Assembly: GCA_003506895.1 (NCBI GenBank)
Contig: DNXO01000162.1
Span: 114,310-178,309, forward strand
Reading direction: 5' to 3'
DNA: 64,000 nucleotides
Source: Acetobacteraceae bacterium
Lineage (GTDB): Bacteria; Pseudomonadota; Alphaproteobacteria; Acetobacterales; Acetobacteraceae
Shown here: one piece after another, positions 54,513 to 63,322 of the stretch
Layout: every line of letters starts with the position of its first letter
Numbering within the stretch: the stretch's first letter is position 1
Translations under genes and position numbers: made by a program
Notes under the pieces: generated by a model
Database searches by the model: none
Told to the model about the DNA's origin: nothing
What the model saw: only the letters and a program-made list of their open reading frames with translations

Positions 54513-55385
54513 TCAGGATTTCTGATGCCCCTTGTCCAGCACCGCAAAGACAGCAGCGGTGTCCTGATCCCCCAGGCCGGCTTGCAGCACCTGGGTGTAG
54601 ATCGGCGCGCTGGCCTCAAACAACGGCAGCGACACCCCCAGGTCGCGGGCGAAGGCGCCGATGATGTCCATGTCCTTCTGCCATGTGGACACTCGCATCG
54701 TGGCCGGCGTGTAGGATCGCGCGGCCATCATCGGCGCCCGCATGTCGAACATCCGCGAGGCACCCGCACCGGAGCCGGCGATCTTCACCACCAGATCGGA
54801 GTCCAGCCCCGCGGCGTTCGCCAGCACCATCGCCTCGGCCGCCGCGACATTGTGGATGGCGACAAGCAGGTTCGCCACGAACTTCATCCGCGTGCCATTC
54901 CCGAACGCCCCAATGTCATGCGCCGCCCGCGCAAAGTCGCCAAACAGCGCCATCTGCTCGGCGATCGCGGCCGAGTCCCCACTGGCATAGATCACCAGAT
55001 CGCGGTTCACCGCCTGCGCGCCCGTGCCGCTGAGGGTGCAATCCAGCGCGATGTGCCCAGCCTTCGACAGCACCTCATGCGCCGCCAACTTGTCTTCCAG
55101 CGCCATCGTGCTGGTTTCCACGACAACGCGCGGTTCGGGGGTGGCGGCGATGGCGGCCGCGACGGCGGCCAGCGCATAAGGCGACGGCAGGCTGGTCAGA
55201 ATGACCGGCGCGGCGGCACAGAGAGCCGCGATATCGGCACACGCGGTGCCCCCTGCCTCGGTCAGTGCTGCCTGCTTCGCCGGGTCAATGTCAGTGCCGA
55301 AGACCTTCCACCCACGCTCGATCAGGTTTTTCGAGATCGCCCCGCCCATGATGCCCAGACCGATGATGCCCACTGTTCCGGCCAT
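54513..55385 (-). CDS. NAD(P)-dependent beta-hydroxyacid dehydrogenase (3-hydroxyisobutyrate dehydrogenase family), copy 2
   Basis: A 290-residue paralogue. The nucleotide-binding GxGxxG is VGIIGLGIMGGAISKNLIER. The substrate segment is ALDCTLSGTGAQAVNRDLVI (the family's D-A-PVSGG region, altered here to CTLSGTG). The catalytic Lys lies in GTRMKFVANLLVAIHNVAAA. The change in the Ser/Gly loop suggests a different substrate from copy 1. It is the first gene of a probable minus-strand operon (55385 to 50606), divergent from coxM with 84 bases between the starts. Confidence 0.88.
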   Translation of the reverse strand: MAGTVGIIGLGIMGGAISKNLIERGWKVFGTDIDPAKQAALTEAGGTACADIAALCAAAPVILTSLPSPYALAAVAAAIAATPEPRVVVETSTMALEDKLAAHEVLSKAGHIALDCTLSGTGAQAVNRDLVIYASGDSAAIAEQMALFGDFARAAHDIGAFGNGTRMKFVANLLVAIHNVAAAEAMVLANAAGLDSDLVVKIAGSGAGASRMFDMRAPMMAARSYTPATMRVSTWQKDMDIIGAFARDLGVSLPLFEASAPIYTQVLQAGLGDQDTAAVFAVLDKGHQKS

Positions 55386-55469
55386 CGCGAGACCCTCCGA
55401 TTGTTATTTCCCTGCCGGTCACGTACTCAACACCAGCGAACCGGGCAAGCCGAGAGGAACCGCACAGGG

Positions 55470-56237
55470 ATGAAAGCGCCGGCATTCGATTACGTCAGGG
55501 CTGGAACCGTCACCGAGGCCTGCGCCTTGTTGGGCCAACACGGTGCCGACGCCCGTCTGCTCGCCGGCGGGCAAAGCCTGCTGCCCGCGATGAACCTTCG
55601 GCTGGCTTCGCCCTCGGTGCTGATCGATGTCGGCCGGATAACCGGCCTGGACGGTATCGAGGTCCGCGCGGACAAACTGCGTATCGGCGCGTTGGTACGG
55701 CACGAAACAGTGCTGCGCAGCACACAGATCGCAAAGCATGTCCCGCTGCTGACCGAGGCCATGCGCCACGTCGCCCATCCGGCCATCCGCGCACGCGGCA
55801 CGATGGGGGGCAATCTGGCACACGCCGACCCGGCCTCGGAACTGCCAGCCTGCATGCTGGCCCTCGGCGCGGCGATCGAGGCGACATCCGCCCGCGGCAC
55901 CCGCATGATCGCGGCCGAATACTTCTTCACCGGCCTGTTCCAGACGGCGCTGGAACCGGACGAGATGCTGACCGCCATCCAAATCCCCCTCCCCGCCCCA
56001 CGCTTCTTCTTTCAGGAGATCGCTCGGCGGAGCGGCGACTACGCCATCGTCGGACTGGCGGCATCAGGCGACCGCCTGGCGTTCTTCTCGGTTGGTGACC
56101 GGCCCCTGTTGTTCCAAGCGTCGGCCTCGCTGGACCTGGACCCGCCCGCCGACCTGCAAGCGACGGCGGCGATGCGAGTGCATCTGGCGGGCGTGTTGCG
56201 CCAGCGGGCACTGACGGCGTTGGGGATTCAGGCATGA
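55470..56237 (+). CDS. Molybdenum hydroxylase FAD-binding subunit (CoxM/XdhB-like)
   Basis: A 255-residue medium subunit of the xanthine dehydrogenase/CO dehydrogenase family. The FAD-binding elements are ARLLAGGQSLLPAMNLRLAS and RGTMGGNLAHADPASELPA, the second being the TxGGNLxxxxPxSD-like motif. It passes electrons from the Fe-S subunit to an external acceptor. It overlaps coxS by four bases (ATGA) and starts a coxM-coxS unit; the Mo subunit gene at 58373 is separated from it by an opposing MFS gene. Confidence 0.9.
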   Translation: MKAPAFDYVRAGTVTEACALLGQHGADARLLAGGQSLLPAMNLRLASPSVLIDVGRITGLDGIEVRADKLRIGALVRHETVLRSTQIAKHVPLLTEAMRHVAHPAIRARGTMGGNLAHADPASELPACMLALGAAIEATSARGTRMIAAEYFFTGLFQTALEPDEMLTAIQIPLPAPRFFFQEIARRSGDYAIVGLAASGDRLAFFSVGDRPLLFQASASLDLDPPADLQATAAMRVHLAGVLRQRALTALGIQA

Positions 56238-56749
56238 AAATCGCGTTGACAGTCAACGGCGAGGCGATCGGCGCGGAAGTCGAACCGCGTGTGCATCTGG
56301 GCGACTTCCTCCGCGAACACCTGTCGCTGACCGGAACCCATCTGGGCTGCGAACATGGCGTGTGTGGCGCCTGCACCGTGCGGATCGACGGCGCCCTCGC
56401 GCGCGCCTGCCTGGTGCTGGCGGTGCAGGCCGACGGCTGCCGGGTAGAGACGATCGAGGGCCTGTCGGACAGCGGCGAAATCGCCGACCTGCAACAGGCG
56501 TTTCACGAACGCAACGCATTGCAGTGCGGCTACTGCACCCCCGGAATGCTGATCGCCGCACAGGATTTGCTTCTGCGCGATCCAGCGCCCGATCGGGAGA
56601 CGATCCGCGAGCATCTGTCCGGGAACTATTGCCGCTGCACCGGCTACCACGCGATTGTAGATGCAATCGTCACGACAGCGGAGGGGCGGCAAGCATCGAA
56701 AGGCGTAGATGGCGGCCCGACGGCCGCCATGACGACGGTGGTTTCCTAA
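56234..56749 (+). CDS. Molybdenum hydroxylase [2Fe-2S] subunit (CoxS-like)
   Basis: A 171-residue iron-sulfur subunit carrying two [2Fe-2S] clusters. The plant-type ferredoxin cluster is LGCEHGVCGACTVRIDG with a later Cys at ARACLVLA. The second cluster is LQCGYCTPGMLI with NYCRCTGYHAIVDAI. The ending (SKGVDGGPTAAMTTVVS) is an unconserved tail. The stop interlocks with the stop of the convergent MFS gene (CTAA). Confidence 0.94.
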   Translation: MKIALTVNGEAIGAEVEPRVHLGDFLREHLSLTGTHLGCEHGVCGACTVRIDGALARACLVLAVQADGCRVETIEGLSDSGEIADLQQAFHERNALQCGYCTPGMLIAAQDLLLRDPAPDRETIREHLSGNYCRCTGYHAIVDAIVTTAEGRQASKGVDGGPTAAMTTVVS

Positions 56750-58269
56750 TCGTCCCCCGCCGCCGCCTCTGAACGCACATGCCGGCGCATGAATGCCAAA
56801 AGCAGCATCGGCGGCACGATCGTCAGGATCATCAGCCGGAAATCGTTGTTGTAGGCGATAATCCTGGCCTGATGGTTGATCATGTCGTCCAGCAGCGCCG
56901 CGCCGTGCGGCGTCTCCGGGTTCAGCACGCGGGACGCATAATCGCCCATTTGCAGCACACGGTTGAACGGCGTGATCCCCGCCGAAATATCCGCGTGCGT
57001 GGTCTGAACGCCCCTGGTCAGCGTGAAGGATGTCACCGAAATCCCGATCGCGGAGCCAATATTCCGGGCGAGCGACTGCAATGCGGTGCCCTCGCCACGA
57101 AGCTGCGGTGACAGGGTCGTGTAGGCCATCACCGACATCGGGTTGAACACGAGACCGACGGAAAATCCCTGTAGCACCAGCGTCAGCATCATCTGCTGTT
57201 GCGTGACATCCGGTGTCCAGGTGCTCATCTGATACAGCGCCCAACCCAAGACCAGCAGTCCGCAGGCCATGATCTTGCGTTGGTCCACCCGCATCCCCAG
57301 CCGGCTGGCAACGAACATCGACATGATGGTGCCGAGCCCGCGCGGAGCCATGGCCCATCCGGCGGTATAAACCGGATAGCCAGCCAGATTTTGCAGATAG
57401 GGCGCCAGCAGCGCCGAGGTCGAAAGCAACACCGACGACACGCAGAACACCATGACCAGGCCAGAACTGAAATTGCGGTCCTTGAACAGGCTCAGCGACA
57501 GAAACGGCTTGTCCGCCACCAGCATATGGACCACGAACAGATAGAACCCCAGGCCGGCCAGCACCGCCTCGACAATGATCTCGCCCGAGGTGAACCAGTC
57601 CAGTTCCTGTCCGCGATCCAGCATCAGTTGCAACGCGCCGCAGCCCAGCGCCAGCATCGAAAAGCCGTACCAACTGAAACGCAGCCCGGCCTGCGCCGGC
57701 GTTTCCTTCATGAACAGCATCAGGCCGATAACCGACAGAATGCCGAACGGCAGGTTCACGTAAAACACGAACCGCCAGCTATAGGCATCCGTCAGCCAGC
57801 CGCCCAAGGTCGGCCCCATGATCGGCCCCATCGTGACCCCCATGGAGAACACCGCCATCGCCTGCGCGCGTTTGGAGAACGGGTAGATATCCAGCATCGT
57901 CGCCTGCGACAGCGGCGCGATGGCCGCCCCGCACATGCCTTGCAGCAAGCGAAAGGCGACAAGTTCATCCAACGACTGCGCCGCGCCGCACAGCATGGAT
58001 GCAACGGTGAAGCCGATCAGGCAGGTGATGAACAATCGCTTGCGGCCGAAGCGGCGTGCCATCCAGCCGACGGGCGCGGTCATGATGGCGGCGGCGATGA
58101 CGTAGGAGGTCAGCACCCAGGTGATCTCGTCGGATGACGCCGACATGCCGCCTTGCATATAGGGCAACGCGACGTTGGCGATCGTCGAATCCAGCGTCTG
58201 CATCAGCATCGCCAGCATAGCCGACGCGGTGATCAGACCTCGGTGCGGGACGGATTCGGTTTCGGACAT
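56746..58269 (-). CDS. DHA2 family MFS multidrug/solute exporter (EmrB/QacA type)
   Basis: A 507-residue exporter with fourteen predicted membrane segments. MFS motifs are MQTLDSTIANVALPYMQGGM (motif D1, LDxTIVNVALP), GWMARRFGRKRLFITCLIGF (motif A) and GPIMGPTLGGWLTDAYSWRF (motif C). Usual partners such as an EmrA-type membrane fusion protein are not adjacent. It sits, on the opposite strand, inside the molybdenum hydroxylase cluster between coxS and coxL and may export or import the substrate or product. This link is inferred from location only. Confidence 0.9.
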   Translation of the reverse strand: MSETESVPHRGLITASAMLAMLMQTLDSTIANVALPYMQGGMSASSDEITWVLTSYVIAAAIMTAPVGWMARRFGRKRLFITCLIGFTVASMLCGAAQSLDELVAFRLLQGMCGAAIAPLSQATMLDIYPFSKRAQAMAVFSMGVTMGPIMGPTLGGWLTDAYSWRFVFYVNLPFGILSVIGLMLFMKETPAQAGLRFSWYGFSMLALGCGALQLMLDRGQELDWFTSGEIIVEAVLAGLGFYLFVVHMLVADKPFLSLSLFKDRNFSSGLVMVFCVSSVLLSTSALLAPYLQNLAGYPVYTAGWAMAPRGLGTIMSMFVASRLGMRVDQRKIMACGLLVLGWALYQMSTWTPDVTQQQMMLTLVLQGFSVGLVFNPMSVMAYTTLSPQLRGEGTALQSLARNIGSAIGISVTSFTLTRGVQTTHADISAGITPFNRVLQMGDYASRVLNPETPHGAALLDDMINHQARIIAYNNDFRLMILTIVPPMLLLAFMRRHVRSEAAAGDD

Positions 58270-58372
58270 CGACGTTACGGCTTGGACGCTTTTTGATATT
58301 GTGCCGAGTGTGCCCTGGCTTGGCGCGTCGCGCTACCTTATGGCTGGGTCTGACTGATCTGGAGGATGTCCC

Positions 58373-60745
58373 ATGAACGGCCTCTCGCCCCTCGACCGGC
58401 CGAACTCCTATATCGGGCGCAGCGTGCCCAGGCCGAATCTGGTCCGTTTACTACAAGGACGCGGGCAGTATGTCAGCGATCTGGTGCTGCCGCGCATGGT
58501 GCATGTGGCCTTCGTGCGCTCCCCCTACGCCCACGCTCGCATCGTCGGGATCGACACCGCGGCGGCCCGTCAGCGCCCGGGCGTGGTGACGGTGGTGACC
58601 GGGGCCGAACTGGCGAAGGTTTGTTCCCCGTGGGTCGGCGTGCTGTCGCATCTAAAGGGACTGAAGTCGGCGCCGCAGCACGCGATCGCGGTCGATGTCG
58701 CGTGCTGGCAAGGGGAGGCGGTCGCGGCGGTGCTGGCGGACACCCGCGCGGCGGCCGAGGACGCGGCGGAACACGTCGTCGTGGACTACGAAGAACTGGA
58801 ACCGGTGACGGACATGCGTACCGCGCTGGACGCCGCCACGCCGGTAATCCACCCATCGCTCGGCGACAACCTGGCGTTCGAACGCCGGCTGGATGCCGGT
58901 GCGGTCGATGATGCGTTCGCCCAAGCCGATGCCGTGGCCGAGGCGGAGTTCATCTTCGGTCGCCACACCGGCGTGACGCTGGAACCCCGCTGCGTCGTCG
59001 CCGACTGGCGGCCCGGCGATGAGCGGCTGACGGTGTACCAAGGCACCCAGGCGCCGCACATGATCCAGAATATCCTGGCGCTGCATCTGGGGCTGGCCGA
59101 ACAACAGGTGCGTGTCGTCTGCAAGGACGTCGGCGGCTCGTTCGGCATCAAGGTTCACGTCTATCCCGACGAAATGGCCACCGCCGCGCTGTCAAAACTG
59201 CTGCGGCGGCCGGTAAAGTACGTCGCCGACCGGCTGGAAAGCTTCGTCACCGACATCCACGCCCGCGACCACCGCGTGAAAGGCCGCGTCGCGGTGAAAA
59301 GCGACGGCACGATCACCGCGTTTGAAATCGATGACCTGACCGGCATCGGCCCCTACTCGATGTATCCGCGCACCAGCGCGATCGAGGCGAACCAGGTGGT
59401 CAACCTGGTGGGCGGCCCGTACGCCACGCCCAACTACCGCGCCCGCACCCGCGTGGTGTTCCAGAACAAAACCCCGATGTGCCAGTACCGCGGCGTCGGT
59501 CATCCCATCGCCTGCTCCGTCACCGAGGGCCTGGTCGATCTCGCGGCCAAGGCGATTGGGATGGACCCTGTGGCCATCCGCCGGCGCAATCTGGTGGCCG
59601 ACGATGCATATCCCTACGTCTCCGCGTCCGGCATGCGGATGGAAAAGCTGTCGCACCATGCCGCCCTGGACAAGCTGCTGGCGATGATGGACTACGATGC
59701 GCTGCGCACCGAACAGGCCACCTTGCGGCAACAGGGTGTCTACCGCGGCATCGGGTTCGCCAGCTTCGTTGAGATCACCAACCCATCCGCCGCGTTCTAT
59801 GGCGTCGGCGGCGCCCGCATTTCCTCGCAGGATGGCGTGTCGCTGCGGCTGGACGCCGCCGGAACGGTGGTGTGCCAGACCAGCGTCACAGAACAAGGCC
59901 AGGGTGCCGAGGCCGTCACCGCGCAGGTCGTCGCGACCGTACTTGGCGTCAATCTGGCCGACGTCCGCGTGGTATCGGGCGACACCGACGTAACACCCTA
60001 TGGCGGCGGCACCTGGGCCTCCCGGGCGGCCGGGATCGGCGGGGAGGCTGCGTGGCAGGCCGGCAAGCAGTTGCGGCTGAACATCCTGGCGGTGGCTGCC
60101 AGCATCCTGCAAACCCGGACCGAGGTGCTGGATATTCGGCAAGGCCACGTCGTGGACGCTGACAGCGGCACCGAACGCCTGTCGTTGGCGGAACTGGCGC
60201 GCATCGCCTATTTCCGCCCCGACACCCTGCCGCCCGGCTTCCAGGCGGAACTGATGGCCGTAAAGCACTACGTTCCGCGCGATTATCCGTTCGCATTCAC
60301 CAATGGCGTTCAGGCCAGTTATATCGAGGTCGATCCGGACACCGGGATGGCCCGGCTGCTGAAGCACTGGGTGGTCGAGGATTGCGGGACGGTCCTGAAC
60401 CCTCAACTCGTGGACGAACAGGTGCGCGGCGGTGTGGTCCAGGGCCTGGGCGCGGCGCTGTTCGAGCACTGCCGTTACGACGACCGTGGGCAAATGCTGA
60501 ACGCCAGCATGGCGGACTACCTTGTGCCGATGGCTGCCGAGATGCCGGATATCGAAGTCGGGCACTGCGTCTCACCGACCACGGACGGCGAACTCGGCGC
60601 GAAAGGCGCGGGCGAGGCCGGGACGGCAGGGGCCGCGGCGGCGGTGGCAAGTGCGGTGAATGATGCGCTGGCGCCGTTCGGTGCGACGATCGCCGAAATT
60701 CCGCTGACCCCCGAGGTCATCCTGCGGGCGCTAGGGCGAGCATAA
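58373..60745 (+). CDS. Molybdenum hydroxylase large subunit (CoxL/XdhA-like, molybdopterin-binding)
   Basis: A 790-residue catalytic subunit of the xanthine dehydrogenase family that hydroxylates a carbon next to N or an aldehyde, using water-derived oxygen. Key elements are YAHARIVGIDTAAARQRPGV, TLEPRCVVADWRPGDERLTV, KDVGGSFGIKVHVYPDEM, CQYRGVGHPIACSVTEGLVD (the YRGxG Mo-pocket loop), TSVTEQGQGAEAVTAQVVA and the catalytic Glu in ELGAKGAGEAGTAGAA. It lacks the AYxCSFR loop of true CO dehydrogenase, so a CO role is unlikely. It is presumably assembled with the CoxM and CoxS proteins encoded 1.6 kb upstream. Confidence 0.92.
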   Translation: MNGLSPLDRPNSYIGRSVPRPNLVRLLQGRGQYVSDLVLPRMVHVAFVRSPYAHARIVGIDTAAARQRPGVVTVVTGAELAKVCSPWVGVLSHLKGLKSAPQHAIAVDVACWQGEAVAAVLADTRAAAEDAAEHVVVDYEELEPVTDMRTALDAATPVIHPSLGDNLAFERRLDAGAVDDAFAQADAVAEAEFIFGRHTGVTLEPRCVVADWRPGDERLTVYQGTQAPHMIQNILALHLGLAEQQVRVVCKDVGGSFGIKVHVYPDEMATAALSKLLRRPVKYVADRLESFVTDIHARDHRVKGRVAVKSDGTITAFEIDDLTGIGPYSMYPRTSAIEANQVVNLVGGPYATPNYRARTRVVFQNKTPMCQYRGVGHPIACSVTEGLVDLAAKAIGMDPVAIRRRNLVADDAYPYVSASGMRMEKLSHHAALDKLLAMMDYDALRTEQATLRQQGVYRGIGFASFVEITNPSAAFYGVGGARISSQDGVSLRLDAAGTVVCQTSVTEQGQGAEAVTAQVVATVLGVNLADVRVVSGDTDVTPYGGGTWASRAAGIGGEAAWQAGKQLRLNILAVAASILQTRTEVLDIRQGHVVDADSGTERLSLAELARIAYFRPDTLPPGFQAELMAVKHYVPRDYPFAFTNGVQASYIEVDPDTGMARLLKHWVVEDCGTVLNPQLVDEQVRGGVVQGLGAALFEHCRYDDRGQMLNASMADYLVPMAAEMPDIEVGHCVSPTTDGELGAKGAGEAGTAGAAAAVASAVNDALAPFGATIAEIPLTPEVILRALGRA

Positions 60746-60872
60746 CGCCGAGGCTTTCCTCTTCACGTTCGCGAACGCTCCGCCGCAAAGCGGTTGGAAG
60801 CACCGAAAATCACATACACTCTAAGGAGCCTAGACGATCACGGGACCATGACCGATCAGAAGGACGGATCGC
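60746..60872. promoter_or_regulatory. Intergenic region with 12-bp palindrome CGTTCGCGAACG
   Basis: The palindrome at 60766-60777 lies 21 bases after the coxL stop and upstream of the secreted-protein gene. It could be a repressor operator or a short terminator stem; nothing else is recognisable in the 127 bases. Confidence 0.3.
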
Positions 60873-61244
60873 ATGCCAGGACGGCTCATGCCTACGCTCG
60901 CGTCTGCAGCTCTGCTTTGCAGCTACCAACCGCCGCTAAGAGCCGCCCCGCCCCCAGGCGCCGATCCCGACCTCGCGCCCTGGTATCGCGGCCTGCGCCA
61001 GCCCCAAACGAATCTGTCCTGCTGCGATCGGTCTGACTGCCGAGCGGTACAGTACCGCATTCTGAACGGCCACATCCAGGCGTTCATCGGTCAGGAATTC
61101 GCACCCTGGCAAAATCCGCCAAACGACTGGGTGGATGTCCCGGAGACCAGCATTCTGCACCCCCACGACAACCCTACCGGCGAAGGGGTTGCCTGCTGGG
61201 CCGGTACCAGGATCATTTGTTTCGTCGAAGGCACGGGTGCCTGA
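60873..61244 (+). CDS. Small secreted protein with CC-x3-DC motif, unknown function
   Basis: A 123-residue protein with an N-terminal hydrophobic export signal (MPTLASAALLCSYQPPLRAA). The mature region contains CCDRSDCRAVQYRIL and a C-terminal pair in GVACWAGTRIICFVEG, suggesting two disulfides. The W-x-L...CC-x3-DC layout recurs in small exported alphaproteobacterial proteins of unknown role. AAGGACGG precedes the ATG at 60873; an ATG at 60888 is an alternative. It follows the CoxL-type gene on the same strand. Confidence 0.6.
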   Translation: MPGRLMPTLASAALLCSYQPPLRAAPPPGADPDLAPWYRGLRQPQTNLSCCDRSDCRAVQYRILNGHIQAFIGQEFAPWQNPPNDWVDVPETSILHPHDNPTGEGVACWAGTRIICFVEGTGA

Positions 61245-61247
61245 GGG

Positions 61248-61562
61248 TCATTCCTCGATCGGCAGGCCCAGAATCAGATAACTGAACGACTTGCCATGCG
61301 AATCCAGGTTCAGCGAAGTATTCACCCCACCCTCCAGCGCGTCCAGCATGACGAAGTTCAAACCATGCAGGTCGTCCATCTCGTAACGCGTCACCGATCC
61401 GGTGAACAACTTCGGAAATGCCGCCTTGATCCGATCCGCCGTCAGCGTCCGTTTCAGTAACGGATAGTCCTTCGGATCGTACACCCATACGGAAACATTA
61501 GAGATGTTGCCCTTATCGCCCGCGCGCGCATGGGCAATATCGTGAATCAGTCTGTGGCTCAT
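61248..61562 (-). CDS. AtuA-like C-terminal ferredoxin-fold domain protein
   Basis: A 104-residue protein matching the C-terminal domain of AtuA-type proteins: LIHDIAHARAGDKGNISNVS, VWVYDPKDYPLLKRTLTADR, HGLNFVMLDALEGGVNTSLN and LDSHGKSFSYLILGLPI. In many bacteria this domain is fused to the AtuA (DUF1446) enzyme domain; here it is a separate gene overlapping it by four bases. The two likely form one complex. AtuA is required for acyclic terpene utilisation in Pseudomonas, though its chemistry is unclear. Confidence 0.88.
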   Translation of the reverse strand: MSHRLIHDIAHARAGDKGNISNVSVWVYDPKDYPLLKRTLTADRIKAAFPKLFTGSVTRYEMDDLHGLNFVMLDALEGGVNTSLNLDSHGKSFSYLILGLPIEE

Positions 61563-62905
61563 GCCGTGAAAACCTCGAATGTCGGAGAAACCCGGTTACG
61601 GTCGATCAAAGCGGAATGCGTCACAACGCACGGCGTCACCTGACCCCGATACCCGCCGCCACCGGCCGGCCCACAGCACAACAGCGATTCCACCTCCCAC
61701 AACATCATATCGACGTCCTCCCGTTCGGTTGACCGCAACGCCACATGCAGCCTGATATCCGCGCTCTCGCTCGCGGGAACCTCAGCGGTTTGGTGCAGGG
61801 AGTTCAGGCCGATCAGATCAATCCGCAAATCCCCGCCCAACTGGTTGATCCGGGTCAGACGTTCACGAACCACGCCAGCCGCCAGTTCGGCGCGCGCCCG
61901 AGCATTGGGACCGGCATAGCTGACACCGCCCTCACCCAGGAACCCACCGTCGAAGCCGATCGTCACTTTCAGCTTGTCCGGCCGAACGCTGCCGTCGCCG
62001 CCGCTGAGGTGCACGCGATCGGGACCGACCTCGGTGACGCTGACGCCACGGAAATTGGCGGTCACATCGGGAGTCAGATAGGCGGCCGGATCGTGGACTT
62101 CATACAGAAGCTGTTCCTTCACCGTCGCGGGCGTGACGCAGCCTCCGGTGTCCGCCAGCTTGGTGATGACGAAGCTGCCGTCCTGCTGAACCTCGGCGAT
62201 CGGAAAGCCGCAATCCGCGAGGCGCGGCACATCCTTGTAGCCGGGATCGGCGAAATATCCGCCGGTGATCTGCATCCCGCATTCCATCAGATGGCCAGCC
62301 AGCGTTCCGCGCCCCAACGCCGTCCAATCATCCAGCGCCCAGCCGAAACGATGCACCAGCGGCGACAGAAACAGCGTGGGGTCGGCGACGCGGCCGGCGA
62401 TAACCACGTCGGCCCCCGCCTGCAACGCGGGCAACAGCGCCTCAGCCCCCATATAGACGTTGGCCCCGACCATCCGCAGCCCGACGTCCTTCACCGCGCC
62501 TGGATGGTCCATGAATGCGGTATCGGGACCGATCAGGTGGGTGACGTCATCACCCTCCACGCAGGCCACCTTCAGGCCGTGGAGCCCCAGTTCCCTGGCG
62601 ATGTCGACGACCAGCAATGCCGCCGCGCGCGGGTTCGCCACCCCCATGTTGGTGATGATTTTCGTTCCGTTCGCGTGGCAATGCGCCAGCACACCGCGCA
62701 TGCGGGCACCGAGCTGCGGATTGAAACCGCGCGCCGGATTCAGCATTCGGTCGCGATGCCCAAAGGCCATGGTGCGCTCCCCCAGGCATTCGAACACCAG
62801 GTAATCCAGCGCACCGCGCTGTGCCAGATCGACCGCCGGGCCAAGCCGGTCAGAGGAAAAGCCAGCGCCGCAACCCAGGCGCACGGTGGTCAGGGGTTTG
62901 TTCAT
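61559..62905 (-). CDS. AtuA family (DUF1446) protein
   Basis: A 448-residue protein of the acyclic terpene utilisation AtuA family. Landmarks are RLGCGAGFSSDRLGPAVDLA, YLVFECLGERTMAFGHRDR, TKIITNMGVANPRAAALLVV, ADVVIAGRVADPTLFLSPLV, MECGMQITGGYFADPGYKD and the Gly-rich VTPATVKEQLLYEVHDPAAY region. It is found in pathways for branched or cyclic acids. I chose the ATG at 62905; 26 upstream in-frame residues look non-native. The partner C-terminal domain gene overlaps its stop. It lies in the catabolic region between two molybdenum hydroxylases. Confidence 0.88.
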   Translation of the reverse strand: MNKPLTTVRLGCGAGFSSDRLGPAVDLAQRGALDYLVFECLGERTMAFGHRDRMLNPARGFNPQLGARMRGVLAHCHANGTKIITNMGVANPRAAALLVVDIARELGLHGLKVACVEGDDVTHLIGPDTAFMDHPGAVKDVGLRMVGANVYMGAEALLPALQAGADVVIAGRVADPTLFLSPLVHRFGWALDDWTALGRGTLAGHLMECGMQITGGYFADPGYKDVPRLADCGFPIAEVQQDGSFVITKLADTGGCVTPATVKEQLLYEVHDPAAYLTPDVTANFRGVSVTEVGPDRVHLSGGDGSVRPDKLKVTIGFDGGFLGEGGVSYAGPNARARAELAAGVVRERLTRINQLGGDLRIDLIGLNSLHQTAEVPASESADIRLHVALRSTEREDVDMMLWEVESLLCCGPAGGGGYRGQVTPCVVTHSALIDRNRVSPTFEVFTA

Positions 62906-63115
62906 CGCACGATTTCTTCCCAAGGCTCGCGCGCCGTGTCCGGCGCCTTGATCCGATGTCTCACGTCTTGCCGCTCCGTTCAACGATGCGCCGCTGGCTC
63001 CGCGCTATCCTGCATTCGTGATGGCGGTTCCGCCTAACATTTGATCCACGTCACGGCGAGGTGCGCTAGACCGTGGATTGACTGAAAACCGCCGCCGTCA
63101 GGAGGGTCAGGCAAC

Positions 63116-63322
63116 ATGCTGAGAAAATTATGGGCGTGGGCTTCGAGTCAGATCGTCACTGACGTGCCGGCCGAGATCTCCGCCTGCCTCGATTGCGGGC
63201 AAGTCCAATGCCTCGATTCCCAGTTCAGGAACTGCCCGAACCGGTTGGCCCGCTCCGCCTCGCTGAAGGCCATGTCGAACAAAACCGCATCCGCGACATC
63301 GGCGCGGCCCCCGGTCACCTAA
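63116..63322 (+). CDS. Small Cys-rich protein (68 residues), unknown function
   Basis: A 68-residue ORF starting [20 protein letters not shown], followed by [17 protein letters not shown] (spacing C-x2-C-x4-C-x7-C) and a basic tail. AGGAGGG ten bases before the ATG is a good ribosome binding site, and the stop interlocks with the convergent molybdenum-hydroxylase stop. The VP-E-x-A-C-x-C-x4-C pattern resembles short cysteine proteins of rhizobia and acetic-acid bacteria, possibly metal-binding. A competing 56-codon minus-strand frame overlaps it and I consider that less likely. Confidence 0.5.
   Translation: MLRKLWAWASSQIVTDVPAEISACLDCGQVQCLDSQFRNCPNRLARSASLKAMSNKTASATSARPPVT

Noticed and set aside
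58366..58911. 181-codon plus-strand frame inside coxL
   Set aside because: Arg/Gly-rich composition typical of a GC-rich off-frame reading; the coxL frame has clear family motifs.
55470..60745. Aerobic carbon monoxide dehydrogenase (coxMSL)
   Set aside because: The large subunit lacks the CO-dehydrogenase AYxCSFR active-site loop and has QYRGVGHP instead, so it is a CoxL-like hydroxylase of unknown substrate.
63148..63318. 56-codon minus-strand frame ([20 protein letters not shown]...) starting GTG directly after the molybdenum hydroxylase stop
   Set aside because: It lacks a ribosome binding site and overlaps the better-supported plus-strand Cys-rich ORF at 63116-63322 completely; only one of the two is likely.
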